Assembly: GCA_015061055.1 (NCBI GenBank)
Contig: SUXH01000018.1
Location: forward strand, 1-55,142
From: Bacteroidales bacterium
GTDB lineage: Bacteria; Bacteroidota; Bacteroidia; Bacteroidales; Muribaculaceae
Length of the DNA: 55,142 nt
Direction of reading: 5' to 3'
Part shown: positions 23,273-32,995 of the stretch, piece after piece
How positions within the stretch are numbered: the stretch's first letter is position 1
Layout: every line of letters starts with the position of its first letter
Notes under the pieces: model-generated
The model's input: only the letters and a program-made list of their open reading frames with translations
The model's database searches: none
What the model was told of the DNA's origin: nothing
Translations under genes and position numbers: made by a program

Positions 23273-24265
23273 TTATTTCAAAAAAGGTATTTTTAAAACT
23301 CCATATAACGATCCTAGTCCATAAGATATATGTAACGTTATAAATGCTAATAACAAATAAATAAAATGTAATCCTTTTGTTATTGATAATTTAATACATA
23401 CCACACTTAACGTTACTATGTATGTAATTAATGATAAAATTGATACAACCATTATTGGGGACCAAAACATCCCACCTATAATTGGCAATATTAAGGATAA
23501 CACAAATATTAATGGTATAAAATGTCTTAAAGATAGCGAACTTAACTGTTTAGTATATGCACAAGTCAAAATATTCCACATTCCATTTCCATAATTATTT
23601 TTTGCAATTCCGCTATAAGTTTCTCTTGCTAAATAAGTACAATATGTATCTGGTACTATATATATACTTCCCCCTCCTCTTATTATTCTTTTATTTAATT
23701 CTATATCCTGATTTCGAACTAATCTAACGTCATACATACCATATTTATCAAATACATCTCGTTTCCAACATCCAAATGGAACTGTATCTACCAATTGAAT
23801 GTCATCAATTCCTGTTCGAAAAGTTGAATTTCCAACTCCAAATTTATTACTTAAGACTTCTTTTATCGCTAATGTTTTATTATTTTTATTTAAAACATCA
23901 GTTTTACACACTGCACCTACATTATCTGCGTTCAATTCATTTAAATGATGTACTAACACTGAGAAATAATTTGTAGGATATTCGGCATGAGCATCAAGTC
24001 TAATTATAATATCTCCTTTAGATTCTTTTATTCCATAATTCATTGCATATGGAACAATCCTTTCTGGATTATCAATCAACCTAATAAATGAGAATTTTGA
24101 GATATATTCTTTTACTATTTCTCGTGTTTTATCATTACTCATTCCATCCACAAATATCACCTCAAGATTATCTTTTGGAAAATCTTGAGCTAATATTGAA
24201 TCTATACATTTAGCAATGTATTTTTCTTCATTATATATTGGACAAACAATTGATAACATAATCAT
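23273..24265 (-). CDS. Glycosyltransferase family 2 with C-terminal membrane helices
   Basis: 330 residues. GT-A fold marks: SIVCPIYNEEKYIAKCIDSI, VIFVDGMSNDKTREIV and IIIRLDAHAEYP (DxD-like DAH). Two or three hydrophobic helices lie near 245-325 (FIPLIFVLSLILPIIGGMF). ExoA-like enzymes of this form extend lipid-linked repeat units on the cytoplasmic face. The sequence is AT-rich. The ATG overlaps the acetyltransferase stop by four bases. Confidence 0.85.
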   Translation of the reverse strand: MIMLSIVCPIYNEEKYIAKCIDSILAQDFPKDNLEVIFVDGMSNDKTREIVKEYISKFSFIRLIDNPERIVPYAMNYGIKESKGDIIIRLDAHAEYPTNYFSVLVHHLNELNADNVGAVCKTDVLNKNNKTLAIKEVLSNKFGVGNSTFRTGIDDIQLVDTVPFGCWKRDVFDKYGMYDVRLVRNQDIELNKRIIRGGGSIYIVPDTYCTYLARETYSGIAKNNYGNGMWNILTCAYTKQLSSLSLRHFIPLIFVLSLILPIIGGMFWSPIMVVSILSLITYIVTLSVVCIKLSITKGLHFIYLLLAFITLHISYGLGSLYGVLKIPFLK

Positions 24266-24768
24266 CTTTTTTTTATTTTCGCAGGACTTCCTGCATATAC
24301 ACTATTTTCATCTTTTCCAATATTCTTAGTTACAACAGAATTTGCTGCTACTATTGAATTTTTCGGAATTATAGAACCACCTATAACACAAACAGAACTA
24401 CCTAACCATGTACCGCTTCCAATTAACACTGCATCAATTGTAGCCCCCCTCCACTTTCCATCTTTATCTTTTATATGATTACCTGATGATATCATGACCA
24501 TTGGTCCTACTAAAATATCATCTTTCATTATCACTTGCCCGTTGCAAATTATATTTACAAAATTTGCAATATATACATTATCTCCTATTTCAATATTTTC
24601 TAAACCATTTAAGATAGCTGAATGTGTAATTTGAAAATTATTCCCACATTTTTTCATTCCTAATCCATATAACCAACCTCTAAATCTCATAATAAAAGGA
24701 ATATCTGGGAAAAAATATAACATAGATCGGACAAACCAACTATATATCAATAAAAATTTATGCTTCAT
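24262..24768 (-). CDS. Left-handed beta-helix acetyltransferase (WcaF/LacA-like)
   Basis: 168 residues from ATG 24768; a longer frame begins at a TTG and is less likely. Hexapeptide repeats run from about 55 (IEIGDNVYIANFVNIICNGQ, DILVGPMVMISSGNHIKD, IGSGTWLGSSVCVIGGS, IVAANSVVTKNI) and include the His near GNHIKD. It O- or N-acetylates a capsule sugar using acetyl-CoA. It starts 11 bases before the end of the GT4 gene. Confidence 0.85.
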   Translation of the reverse strand: MKHKFLLIYSWFVRSMLYFFPDIPFIMRFRGWLYGLGMKKCGNNFQITHSAILNGLENIEIGDNVYIANFVNIICNGQVIMKDDILVGPMVMISSGNHIKDKDGKWRGATIDAVLIGSGTWLGSSVCVIGGSIIPKNSIVAANSVVTKNIGKDENSVYAGSPAKIKKR

Positions 24769-25924
24769 ATGTAAAAACTTTAGATAAAAATGATTCAATT
24801 GTGTAATTCTCTTTTACTTCTTTATATGCAAACTCACGTTGCTTAATATATTTAGAAGTATTATGTCTATAATCATCTATTAATTGTGCCGCCTCCTGAC
24901 TATTATTAAAATTAAAGAAACGAATAGATTCATTATCTACAAATGTTGTAGGCAAAGAGCCAACAGGAGTTGAGATTACAGGTACCCCCTGTGACATTGC
25001 TTCAATTACAACACGAGGAGAGCCTTCAGATAATGAAGGAAAAAAGAATAAATCACAACTTCTCAGTATCTCATTAATTTTGTTCCTATCATCAACATGA
25101 CCATATAAAATTACTTTATCTTCCAATTTCTTCTCTGAAATAAAACAGTTTATATCTTCGTACATTTCACCATTTCCTACTATATGAAATTTAAATGCTA
25201 TTTTCTTATTTTTCAATTCTTCGCACAAAGACATTAAACAATTCATACCTTTAGCATATCTTAGATAACCAACATAACAAATATGAATAATCTCTTTTTC
25301 TATCGGTAGTTGTGAATGTTTATCATCCATATTCTTTTCAGCAATTGTTGATGATATTACAGGTTTTGCTGAAACACCCCATTTTTTTAATTTCTTAGCT
25401 AAATGAAAACCATTTACACGTACACAACTTTTACGTGCAGCTAATATAGTTAAGAAATAGTCTGGTAAATAGCCTAGTATCATTATAATCTTCTTTAACA
25501 AATTCCATTTCTCATTATGTTTAGTCGCATCAATTGTATCACCCACAAAATGCATAATTGTTGGTTTATTAAAACATAATCTAGGCATCCAACTAAACGG
25601 ATCTGGAACCCGTGCATAAACATATTCAACCTTGTCAATAACGGATTTTAATATTTTATAATACGATTTGATGTTTAATAACGAATTAAACAAGCCTTTC
25701 ACCTCTGGCAGAGGAACAACTTCTATATTTTTTAATTCAGCAACTCTATAAGAATTCGGACCTTTTTCATCTTTTCTTAACTTAACCCCACATATTAAAT
25801 AAACAACATTAAATCTCTCACTTAAATATTTAAGATACTGATAATGAGTTCCTGAAACTAGATAATCTTTACTATTATCACATATTATATTAAAACCAAC
25901 AAAAAAAGCAATATTCTGTTTCAT
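24758..25924 (-). CDS. Glycosyltransferase family 4
   Basis: 388 residues with a two-domain GT-B layout. The C-terminal donor domain has ICYVGYLRYAKGMNCLMSLC, KFHIVGNGEMYEDI, VILYGHVDDRN and FFFPSLSEGSPRVVIEAMSQ (EGSPxxxxEAM sugar-nucleotide motif). The N-terminal part includes FVGFN and YLVSGTHYQYLK. It adds one sugar to the growing lipid-linked unit. Sugar and linkage cannot be told. Confidence 0.9.
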   Translation of the reverse strand: MKQNIAFFVGFNIICDNSKDYLVSGTHYQYLKYLSERFNVVYLICGVKLRKDEKGPNSYRVAELKNIEVVPLPEVKGLFNSLLNIKSYYKILKSVIDKVEYVYARVPDPFSWMPRLCFNKPTIMHFVGDTIDATKHNEKWNLLKKIIMILGYLPDYFLTILAARKSCVRVNGFHLAKKLKKWGVSAKPVISSTIAEKNMDDKHSQLPIEKEIIHICYVGYLRYAKGMNCLMSLCEELKNKKIAFKFHIVGNGEMYEDINCFISEKKLEDKVILYGHVDDRNKINEILRSCDLFFFPSLSEGSPRVVIEAMSQGVPVISTPVGSLPTTFVDNESIRFFNFNNSQEAAQLIDDYRHNTSKYIKQREFAYKEVKENYTIESFLSKVFTYEA

Positions 25925-25940
25925 TTTTTACTATTATTCA

Positions 25941-27164
25941 TTAAACTTTATATTTTTCTATATTCATATTATTTGAAATAAGCGAAATATTTATAGAAAA
26001 AACATACCACATTAGCATATATGTTAAAGCTCCTCCTGTTTTATATACTAACAAAATTATAAATAGCATTAATATAAATGGTAAGAAATCCTTTTTTCTA
26101 ATAGCTATAGAATACTTCAAGAGGCTAAGAACAAATAATGTGAATGCAACAAAACCAACAATTCCACTTGTTGCTAAAATATACATATATAAATTATGCA
26201 CCGTTAATCTCTCTCTAAACCTTTCATTCATCTCTACCGTAAATCCTTGTATACCTACTCCAAAAATAGGAGAATCCATAAAAATATCATATGCCATTTT
26301 ATTCAATTCACCTCTCCCCGCATCATCTCCAGATTTTGCTGTATCAGATAATCTTTCAAATAAAGAAAATTCCACATCAGATTCTGCGATTTTATTTACT
26401 ATATATAATCCACTCAATAATATAACCAAACAAAATAATGGTTTAACCAATTTGTTCCTAAAGTTTGAGAAGAATACATACATACACACACAAAACATTA
26501 TGATTAAAAAACTACCTCTTGATCCTGATGCAATAATTATATAAACCAAAGGTACTAACATTATAATAGACAACCACCTTTTTGCATTTAACCTCATAGG
26601 ATTTTTTAGGAGTAAGTGAACTAAAAAAATTACAGCTAAAACATATCGGCTACTCATGCTATTAGGATTCTCTCCAAATAAAAATAAACGACCTCCATTA
26701 TACCGCACGTATTCCTCCATAAGTCCCAACATATAAGCCACGGCAATTACACTACACGTTATAGTGTATACAATAATCGATAATAATATCTTATTCTTAT
26801 CTTTTTCAAAGACTCTTGGAAGATATAGACATAGTAATACAACCAGAAACAACTTTATCAAATTCATATAAGTTCCAAATGTTTGATATTCCATATATTG
26901 TAATAGCGTTGTTAATGTTATGACAACGAAAAAAACACATAAAGGAACTCTCCATGAAATAAATTTAGTTTTACATTTATACACTAATATCATAAAAAAG
27001 ATATATACAACTGATATTACTTGAACTAGTCCAACACCACTACTTTCATCTTCATATGCATTCGGATTTAACGGATTAAAACTACCAAGTGCTAATGAAA
27101 TAGAGAATAAGACTAATAATATAGTACCCAATTGTATATCTTTTTTATTTACTTTTTTTTTCAT
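25941..27164 (-). CDS. O-antigen/capsule polymerase (Wzy, O-antigen ligase family)
   Basis: 407 residues, at least ten hydrophobic helices across the whole length. The large periplasmic loop carries AYDIFMDSPIFGVGIQGFTV and ERLTVHNLYMYILATSGIVG, the Wzy_C/RfaL pattern (GIQGF, HNLY). Wzy joins repeat units in the periplasm. It is AT-rich, as expected of this fast-evolving family. Its stop lies 16 bases before the GT4 gene and its start overlaps the acetyltransferase stop by one base. Confidence 0.88.
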   Translation of the reverse strand: MKKKVNKKDIQLGTILLVLFSISLALGSFNPLNPNAYEDESSGVGLVQVISVVYIFFMILVYKCKTKFISWRVPLCVFFVVITLTTLLQYMEYQTFGTYMNLIKLFLVVLLCLYLPRVFEKDKNKILLSIIVYTITCSVIAVAYMLGLMEEYVRYNGGRLFLFGENPNSMSSRYVLAVIFLVHLLLKNPMRLNAKRWLSIIMLVPLVYIIIASGSRGSFLIIMFCVCMYVFFSNFRNKLVKPLFCLVILLSGLYIVNKIAESDVEFSLFERLSDTAKSGDDAGRGELNKMAYDIFMDSPIFGVGIQGFTVEMNERFRERLTVHNLYMYILATSGIVGFVAFTLFVLSLLKYSIAIRKKDFLPFILMLFIILLVYKTGGALTYMLMWYVFSINISLISNNMNIEKYKV

Positions 27165-27760
27165 TATGAAAAATATCTCTGCGTTTCTTCTATATTAGTT
27201 TTAACTATTTTTCCAGGATTACCAGCAACTATACAATTTGCAGGTACATCTTTTGTAACAACAGTATTTGCTGCAACAATTGAACCATCTCCAATAGTTA
27301 CACCCTTACAAATTCTAGCATTCGAGCCAATCCAACAGTTTTCTCCAATTATAATAGGAGAACTATCTGAAAATAACCAACTTCTTTCAATCGATCCTGA
27401 TGGTGTTTTTCTCATTATTAATCTATCTTTCGGATTAACAGGATGATTATTGTTATCACAAATAATTGTATTATCACCTATTGCAGAAAAAGAGCCAATC
27501 GTTATTTCATTAGCACACAACAACTTAGACCCCTCTCCAATCTTAGAATAATCCCCCATCCTAATGATTCCCTGACCACATACAGATAACGTTCCTCCAA
27601 CTATGACATTATTACCTATAATAACACTATCTTTTGTAGCCCCATGTAAATGATTTATTTTAGCTGATTTCAAGAATTTACAAGAATCGCCAAAAACTAA
27701 ATATCTTTTTAAGCGCAAACGTTTAAATTGTAAAATCAAATTAATTAATATTTTTTTCAT
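27164..27760 (-). CDS. Left-handed beta-helix acyltransferase
   Basis: 198 residues, hexapeptide repeats throughout (VIIGNNVIVGGTLSVCGQGI, MGDYSKIGEGSKLLC, ITIGSFSAIGDNTIICDNN, IIIGENCWIGSNARICKGVT, IVAANTVVTKDVPANC). The N-terminus is basic and membrane-facing. It probably acetylates a sugar; distinct from the 24262 enzyme, so the polymer may be modified at two positions. Confidence 0.85.
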   Translation of the reverse strand: MKKILINLILQFKRLRLKRYLVFGDSCKFLKSAKINHLHGATKDSVIIGNNVIVGGTLSVCGQGIIRMGDYSKIGEGSKLLCANEITIGSFSAIGDNTIICDNNNHPVNPKDRLIMRKTPSGSIERSWLFSDSSPIIIGENCWIGSNARICKGVTIGDGSIVAANTVVTKDVPANCIVAGNPGKIVKTNIEETQRYFS

Positions 27761-27829
27761 ATTTCAATATTTTTATTAATATTACTTTTAACATTTCCAA
27801 TTAATAATTTATATACCATACAAACCAAA

Positions 27830-29356
27830 TTACTTAACACATAATTTATTTTTTATTTTTAGCAACAGATTCTTAAATAGTTTTTTTTCATCGCCATCAA
27901 ATACAAGCATATAATACACTGATACATAAGCAATCAAAAATAACACCGATAATAATATATTATAATATACATTATTTACAGAAACCACATTTCGTAATAA
28001 CATACAACTTGCAAATATTATTACAGGGAACAGAATTGAATATATTACAAAAGATTGCCAATTAAGTTGACATATTTTACTTGCATAATATATAGTAGAG
28101 ACTAATACAATAACTTGTAATATAAACTTCACTTTTAATATACTATATGCTGGATATCCTAAATTAAATAATAGAACTCCTAAAGGAATTGTTGAAACTA
28201 ATATTATTGTTAAAGAAAGTTGATACCCCTTTATTTTACCTGATGCATATATCGCCCTATTAATTCCTGGATATAACTGTACAACTAAAAATGAGATTAC
28301 AATATAAAAACAAAAAATTTCAGTCATTACTGGAGGCGTATTTCCTAACCATAATTTTAAAATATCCGATAAATGTATTAATATAGGCAAAGCTAACACA
28401 CTTGATAATAAAAAAGATAATTTTGAAGATAATATAGCTGACATTAACATTCGCTTATTATTACCCGCTCCTTTAGCTTGAATTATCATGGGTGTGAAAA
28501 CAGTTGTTAAAGTAGACGCAAATGATAGAACTAAAGAATTCACTTGATTGGCAATACCATAAGCTGCGTTAATAATTGTACCAAAAAATATATTTAAAAC
28601 TACAGCTATCCCTTGATTTCCAACAATAACAGCAAATGCCCCCATTGTATTCCATCCAACAAATCCCAACATTTCTCTAGTAACATTTCTGTTATACAAC
28701 ATCCTCAAATTTAATACTATTTTACTATATTTTTTTTTACACCACAAAAATTCTAAAAACATCTTTACAACAACTGAAATCATCATTAAAAATGCATACC
28801 ATTCTAATAAATTGGTAGAAAAGAATAATAATGAAAACGCTGCAATAAATTTCAATATACAAGCTAAAATATCTATTAATGATAAAGCAATCATATCTTC
28901 ATATGCATTCATCAATGCTGAAAATGGGATGCTACCAATCGTAAACACTGATGATATTATCATGATATAATATATACTTTTTGCTGAAGATATTTGTTCT
29001 GGCTCTATATTAAGAAAACCACCAAATAATATTGGAGATATAATTATAAAAGCAACAGCTATACAAATACTAAGCAAAATATGAATTCCTAACGAAGCAT
29101 TAAAATTCGCATTAAGTTTATTAATACTTTTTGCACCAATTGAAATTGAGAAAAAACGTTGCGAAGAAATCATTAAAGATCCATTAATAAAAGAAAGCAT
29201 AACTATTATCCCTGCAATTAAATTATATATCCCAAAGTCTTCTGCACCAAGCGCCTTTAAGGCTATTCTTGTTGCAAAAATAGTAACTAAAGTATTAATT
29301 ATTATTTTAGCGTATGATGCTATTGTATTTAGTAATAACTTAAATGAATGTTGCAT
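27830..29356 (-). CDS. Wzx-type polysaccharide flippase (MATE/MOP superfamily)
   Basis: 508 residues with about twelve to fourteen membrane helices (for example FATRIALKALGAEDFGIYNL at the start, FVGWNTMGAFAVIVGNQGIA mid-protein). The start pattern ARIALKALGAEDFGIYNLIAG, shown in part above, is typical of Wzx. It moves lipid-linked repeat units across the inner membrane for Wzy. Very AT-rich. Confidence 0.9.
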   Translation of the reverse strand: MQHSFKLLLNTIASYAKIIINTLVTIFATRIALKALGAEDFGIYNLIAGIIVMLSFINGSLMISSQRFFSISIGAKSINKLNANFNASLGIHILLSICIAVAFIIISPILFGGFLNIEPEQISSAKSIYYIMIISSVFTIGSIPFSALMNAYEDMIALSLIDILACILKFIAAFSLLFFSTNLLEWYAFLMMISVVVKMFLEFLWCKKKYSKIVLNLRMLYNRNVTREMLGFVGWNTMGAFAVIVGNQGIAVVLNIFFGTIINAAYGIANQVNSLVLSFASTLTTVFTPMIIQAKGAGNNKRMLMSAILSSKLSFLLSSVLALPILIHLSDILKLWLGNTPPVMTEIFCFYIVISFLVVQLYPGINRAIYASGKIKGYQLSLTIILVSTIPLGVLLFNLGYPAYSILKVKFILQVIVLVSTIYYASKICQLNWQSFVIYSILFPVIIFASCMLLRNVVSVNNVYYNILLSVLFLIAYVSVYYMLVFDGDEKKLFKNLLLKIKNKLCVK

Positions 29357-29422
29357 TGAATACTTATTATATATACGTATGATGAAGAATCTACAGACAT
29401 AGATTCTTCATCATATAAAACA

Positions 29423-30703
29423 CTAAAGTCTTCCGTCAATTAAAGATTTATCTACAGTTCCTTTCACATCATAAATGACATGTGAATCCTTCAACAAAGA
29501 TAGTATATCTACATTTTCAAATTCTTTATGAGCAACTGCGGCTATTGCTGCATCATATTTTCCTTTAGGTAATTCATTTGTCACTTTAATTCCATATTCA
29601 TACTCTGCTATTGCAGGATTTGCCCATGGGTCGTAAACAGTAATATTTAAATTATACTCTTTCAATGCTTTATATATATCTATTACTTTTGTATTACGTA
29701 CATCAGGACAATTTTCTTTAAATGTGAATCCAAGTATCACTATTTCTGAATTAAGAACCTGAATACCTTTTTTCAACATCAATTTAATGACTTCATTCGC
29801 TACATACGCCCCCATTCCATCATTCATTCTACGACCTGCAAGAATTATTTCAGGATTATAGCCATAACGTTGAGCACATTGAGCTAAATAATATGGGTCA
29901 ACACCAATACAATGTCCGCCAACAAGTCCCGGACGGAATGGTAAAAAGTTCCATTTTGTTCCGGCCGCTTCAAGCACATCAAGTGTATCAATTCCCATCT
30001 TTGTAAATATCTTTGACAATTCATTTACAAAAGCAATATTTATATCACGTTGTGAATTTTCAATTACTTTAGCAGCTTCAGCCACTTTAATAGTTGGAGC
30101 CAAATGTGTTCCTGCAATAATTACCGATGAATATACATCATCTACGATTTTTCCAATTTCCGGTGTTGAACCTGATGTTACTTTCTTAATTTTTTCAACT
30201 GTATGCAACTTATCTCCAGGATTAATACGTTCTGGTGAATATCCTGCATAAAAATCCTCATTAAATTTCAAGCCACTTACCTTTTCTACAACAGGTAAAC
30301 ATTCATCTTCAGTAACACCAGGATATACTGTTGATTCATAAACCACAATATCACCTTTACTTATAACTTTTCCAACTGTAGTAGAAGCACCATAAAGCGG
30401 AGTCAAATCCGGATTATTGTTTTCATCAACTGGCGTCGGAACTGCAACAACATAAAAGTTACACTCACGAATATCTTCTATATTAGTTGTACATTTGAAT
30501 CCATGATTATTAATTGCATCTTGCAACAAATCATCTGCAACTTCTAGTGTTGCGTCATGTCCTGACATAAGTGCATCAACACGACGTTGACTCATATCAA
30601 AACCAACTGTTTTATACTTAGTTGAGAACAACCTAGCCAAAGGAAGACCTACATAACCCAATCCAATTACTGCAATCTTAATTTCTTTTTCCATCTTGTA
30701 CAT
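29423..30703 (-). CDS. tviB: Nucleotide-sugar 6-dehydrogenase, TviB/WbpA-type (UDP-GlcNAc or related)
   Basis: 426 residues. NAD-binding [17 protein letters not shown] near 10, catalytic-region [14 protein letters not shown] near 260 (Cys nucleophile), and a C-terminal UDP-binding domain ([20 protein letters not shown]). The [13 protein letters not shown] form is that of UDP-HexNAc dehydrogenases. With the adjacent epimerase it would make UDP-GalNAcA from UDP-GlcNAc, as TviB and TviC do for Vi antigen. The second Met (30694) is an alternative start. The pair is close (21 bases). Confidence 0.88.
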   Translation of the reverse strand: MYKMEKEIKIAVIGLGYVGLPLARLFSTKYKTVGFDMSQRRVDALMSGHDATLEVADDLLQDAINNHGFKCTTNIEDIRECNFYVVAVPTPVDENNNPDLTPLYGASTTVGKVISKGDIVVYESTVYPGVTEDECLPVVEKVSGLKFNEDFYAGYSPERINPGDKLHTVEKIKKVTSGSTPEIGKIVDDVYSSVIIAGTHLAPTIKVAEAAKVIENSQRDINIAFVNELSKIFTKMGIDTLDVLEAAGTKWNFLPFRPGLVGGHCIGVDPYYLAQCAQRYGYNPEIILAGRRMNDGMGAYVANEVIKLMLKKGIQVLNSEIVILGFTFKENCPDVRNTKVIDIYKALKEYNLNITVYDPWANPAIAEYEYGIKVTNELPKGKYDAAIAAVAHKEFENVDILSLLKDSHVIYDVKGTVDKSLIDGRL

Positions 30704-30724
30704 ATTTTAGTTAAATTTCATATT

Positions 30725-31699
30725 CTATAAATTATTTTTATACCATTCTATAGCTTCTGCCAATCCTTTAGCAAAGTTGTATTCAGGATCATAACCTAAT
30801 AGTTTTTTTGCTTTTGAAATATCGGCATTTGAATGTTTTATATCCCCTTTACGATCAGGTCCGTAAATTGGTTCTATATCTTTATTTAGTGCATTTGTTA
30901 ATGCATAATATATATCAATCAAATATTCACGACCACCATATGCTATATTAAAAGCCTCTCCAGCTACTTCTGATGAAGCTAAACAAGCCTTTAAGTTTGC
31001 CTCAATTACATTTTCAATATAGGTAAAATCACGACTTTGCTTACCATCACCATTTATTGTAGGTCGTTCATTGTTTATAAGTTGTTTAATGAATTTTGGT
31101 ATTACAGCAGCATAAGCTCCATGTGGATCTTGACGACGCCCAAACACATTAAAATAACGCATTCCATAGGTATCTAGCCCGTAATGCTTTGTGTATTGCT
31201 TTGCCCACTCTTCATCACAACGCTTAGTTAAAGCATACGGAGACAAAAGATTTCCTTCTTTACCTTCTGTTTTTGGTAGGTTCGGTTCATCACCATAAAC
31301 AGAAGAACTTGATGCATACACAAACTTCTTTACTCCATTTATACGCGCAGCCTCCATCATATTAAGTGTTCCCTGTATATTGTTGGCGCAATAAAATAAT
31401 GGCATTTCAATACTTCTCGGCACACTACCCCATGCAGCTTGATTTAATATATAATCAACACCTTTACAAGCACTCATACAGGTGTTCAAATCTTTTATAT
31501 CTCCTTCAATAAATTCATAATTTGGATTATCAATAAACATCTCAACATTTGCTAGTTTTCCCGTTGACAAATCATCAAGACATCTAACTTTATACCCCAA
31601 ATTTAATATGGCTTCACATAAATTAGAACCAATAAATCCAGCTCCACCTGTTACTAAAAATAATGAATTCTCTGGAAATTTCAAATTCTTATATCCCAT
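30725..31699 (-). CDS. tviC: NAD-dependent sugar-nucleotide epimerase, TviC/WbpP-type (UDP-HexNAc 4-epimerase)
   Basis: 324 residues. Extended SDR: LVTGGAGFIGSNLCEAIL near residue 18, SSSSVYG, and YALTKR (Tyr and Lys of the active site). SFVNF-like MRYFNVFGRRQDPHGAYAAV follows. This sequence class interconverts UDP-GlcNAc(A) and UDP-GalNAc(A). It lies directly upstream of the TviB-like dehydrogenase in transcription order. Confidence 0.88.
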   Translation of the reverse strand: MGYKNLKFPENSLFLVTGGAGFIGSNLCEAILNLGYKVRCLDDLSTGKLANVEMFIDNPNYEFIEGDIKDLNTCMSACKGVDYILNQAAWGSVPRSIEMPLFYCANNIQGTLNMMEAARINGVKKFVYASSSSVYGDEPNLPKTEGKEGNLLSPYALTKRCDEEWAKQYTKHYGLDTYGMRYFNVFGRRQDPHGAYAAVIPKFIKQLINNERPTINGDGKQSRDFTYIENVIEANLKACLASSEVAGEAFNIAYGGREYLIDIYYALTNALNKDIEPIYGPDRKGDIKHSNADISKAKKLLGYDPEYNFAKGLAEAIEWYKNNL

Positions 31700-31740
31700 A
31701 TCCCATTTTTATTATATTCTTTATTTTGATCAATTCTAAT

Positions 31741-32979
31741 TCAATCTCTTCTAAAAATATCTCTTGTATATACTTTTTCTTTTACGTCGTCGAGGATTGT
31801 GTCATAACGATTAGCAATAATGGCTTGTGATTGACGTTTGAATTCTGCTAAATCGTTTACGACACGACTACCGAAGAATGTTGTACCATCTTCAAGCGTT
31901 GGTTCATAAATAATCACTTCAGCTCCTTTCGCCTTGATACGCTTCATTACACCTTGAATTGATGATTGACGGAAATTATCGCTGTTTGTTTTCATTGTTA
32001 ATCGATAAACTCCAATCACACATACCTTTTCCGACGATGCATTATAGTCTCCTTGATTATAATAATCATAATATCCTGCCATGCTCAACACTCGATCGGC
32101 AATAAAGTCTTTACGAGTACGATTACTATCAACTATAGCAGAAATCATATTCTGTGGTACATCTTGATAGTTGGCAAGTAGTTGCTTTGTATCTTTTGGC
32201 AAACAATAACCTCCATATCCAAACGAAGGATTATTGTAATGAGTACCTATACGAGGATCTAATCCCACACCTTCTATAATTGACTGCGTATCAAGCCCTT
32301 TAATCTCTGCATATGTATCGAGTTCGTTGAAGAAACTTACTCGAAGAGCTAAATATGTATTTGCAAAGAGTTTAACTGCTTCAGCCTCTGTAAGACCCAT
32401 AAATAAAGTCTCTATGTTTTGCTTTATTGCACCTTCTTGCAATAGTTCAGCAAACTTGCGAGAAGCACAATCCAATCGTTCGTCTCCATTTGGTCGTCCT
32501 ACAATAATTCGACTTGGATAGAGATTGTCATACAAAGCTTTGCTTTCTCGTAAAAACTCTGGAGAGAATAATATGTTCTCAGTTCCTGTTTTACGACGAA
32601 TATTCTCCGTATATCCTACTGGCACAGTGCTTTTTATCACCATAATTGCATTAGGATTAACACTCTTCACAGATGAAATAACAGCTTCTACTGCCGAAGT
32701 ATCAAAGAAATCCTTTTTGCTATCATAATTAGTGGGGGCTGCTATCACCACAAATTCAGCATCACAATATGCCGATTCAGCATCAAGCGTAGCAATAAGA
32801 TTTAATCGTTTTTCCTTAAAATATTCTTCTATATATTTATCTTGTATCGGAGCCCTACGCTCATTTATAGCAGCCACCTTTTCTGGAATAACATCTACTG
32901 CCACAACCTCATTATGTTGTGCCAATAATGTGGCTATGCTTAAGCCTACATATCCAGTCCCTGCTACTGCAATTTTCAT
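31741..32979 (-). CDS. ugd: UDP-glucose 6-dehydrogenase
   Basis: 412 residues. [19 protein letters not shown] at the start, [27 protein letters not shown] and [18 protein letters not shown] (Cys nucleophile in the GGYCLPKDT form) are those of UDP-glucose rather than UDP-HexNAc dehydrogenases. It oxidises UDP-glucose to UDP-glucuronate with two NAD+. Together with the TviB-like enzyme it predicts an acidic capsule. Confidence 0.9.
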   Translation of the reverse strand: MKIAVAGTGYVGLSIATLLAQHNEVVAVDVIPEKVAAINERRAPIQDKYIEEYFKEKRLNLIATLDAESAYCDAEFVVIAAPTNYDSKKDFFDTSAVEAVISSVKSVNPNAIMVIKSTVPVGYTENIRRKTGTENILFSPEFLRESKALYDNLYPSRIIVGRPNGDERLDCASRKFAELLQEGAIKQNIETLFMGLTEAEAVKLFANTYLALRVSFFNELDTYAEIKGLDTQSIIEGVGLDPRIGTHYNNPSFGYGGYCLPKDTKQLLANYQDVPQNMISAIVDSNRTRKDFIADRVLSMAGYYDYYNQGDYNASSEKVCVIGVYRLTMKTNSDNFRQSSIQGVMKRIKAKGAEVIIYEPTLEDGTTFFGSRVVNDLAEFKRQSQAIIANRYDTILDDVKEKVYTRDIFRRD

Positions 32980-32995
32980 CGTCTTGATTGTTTAT

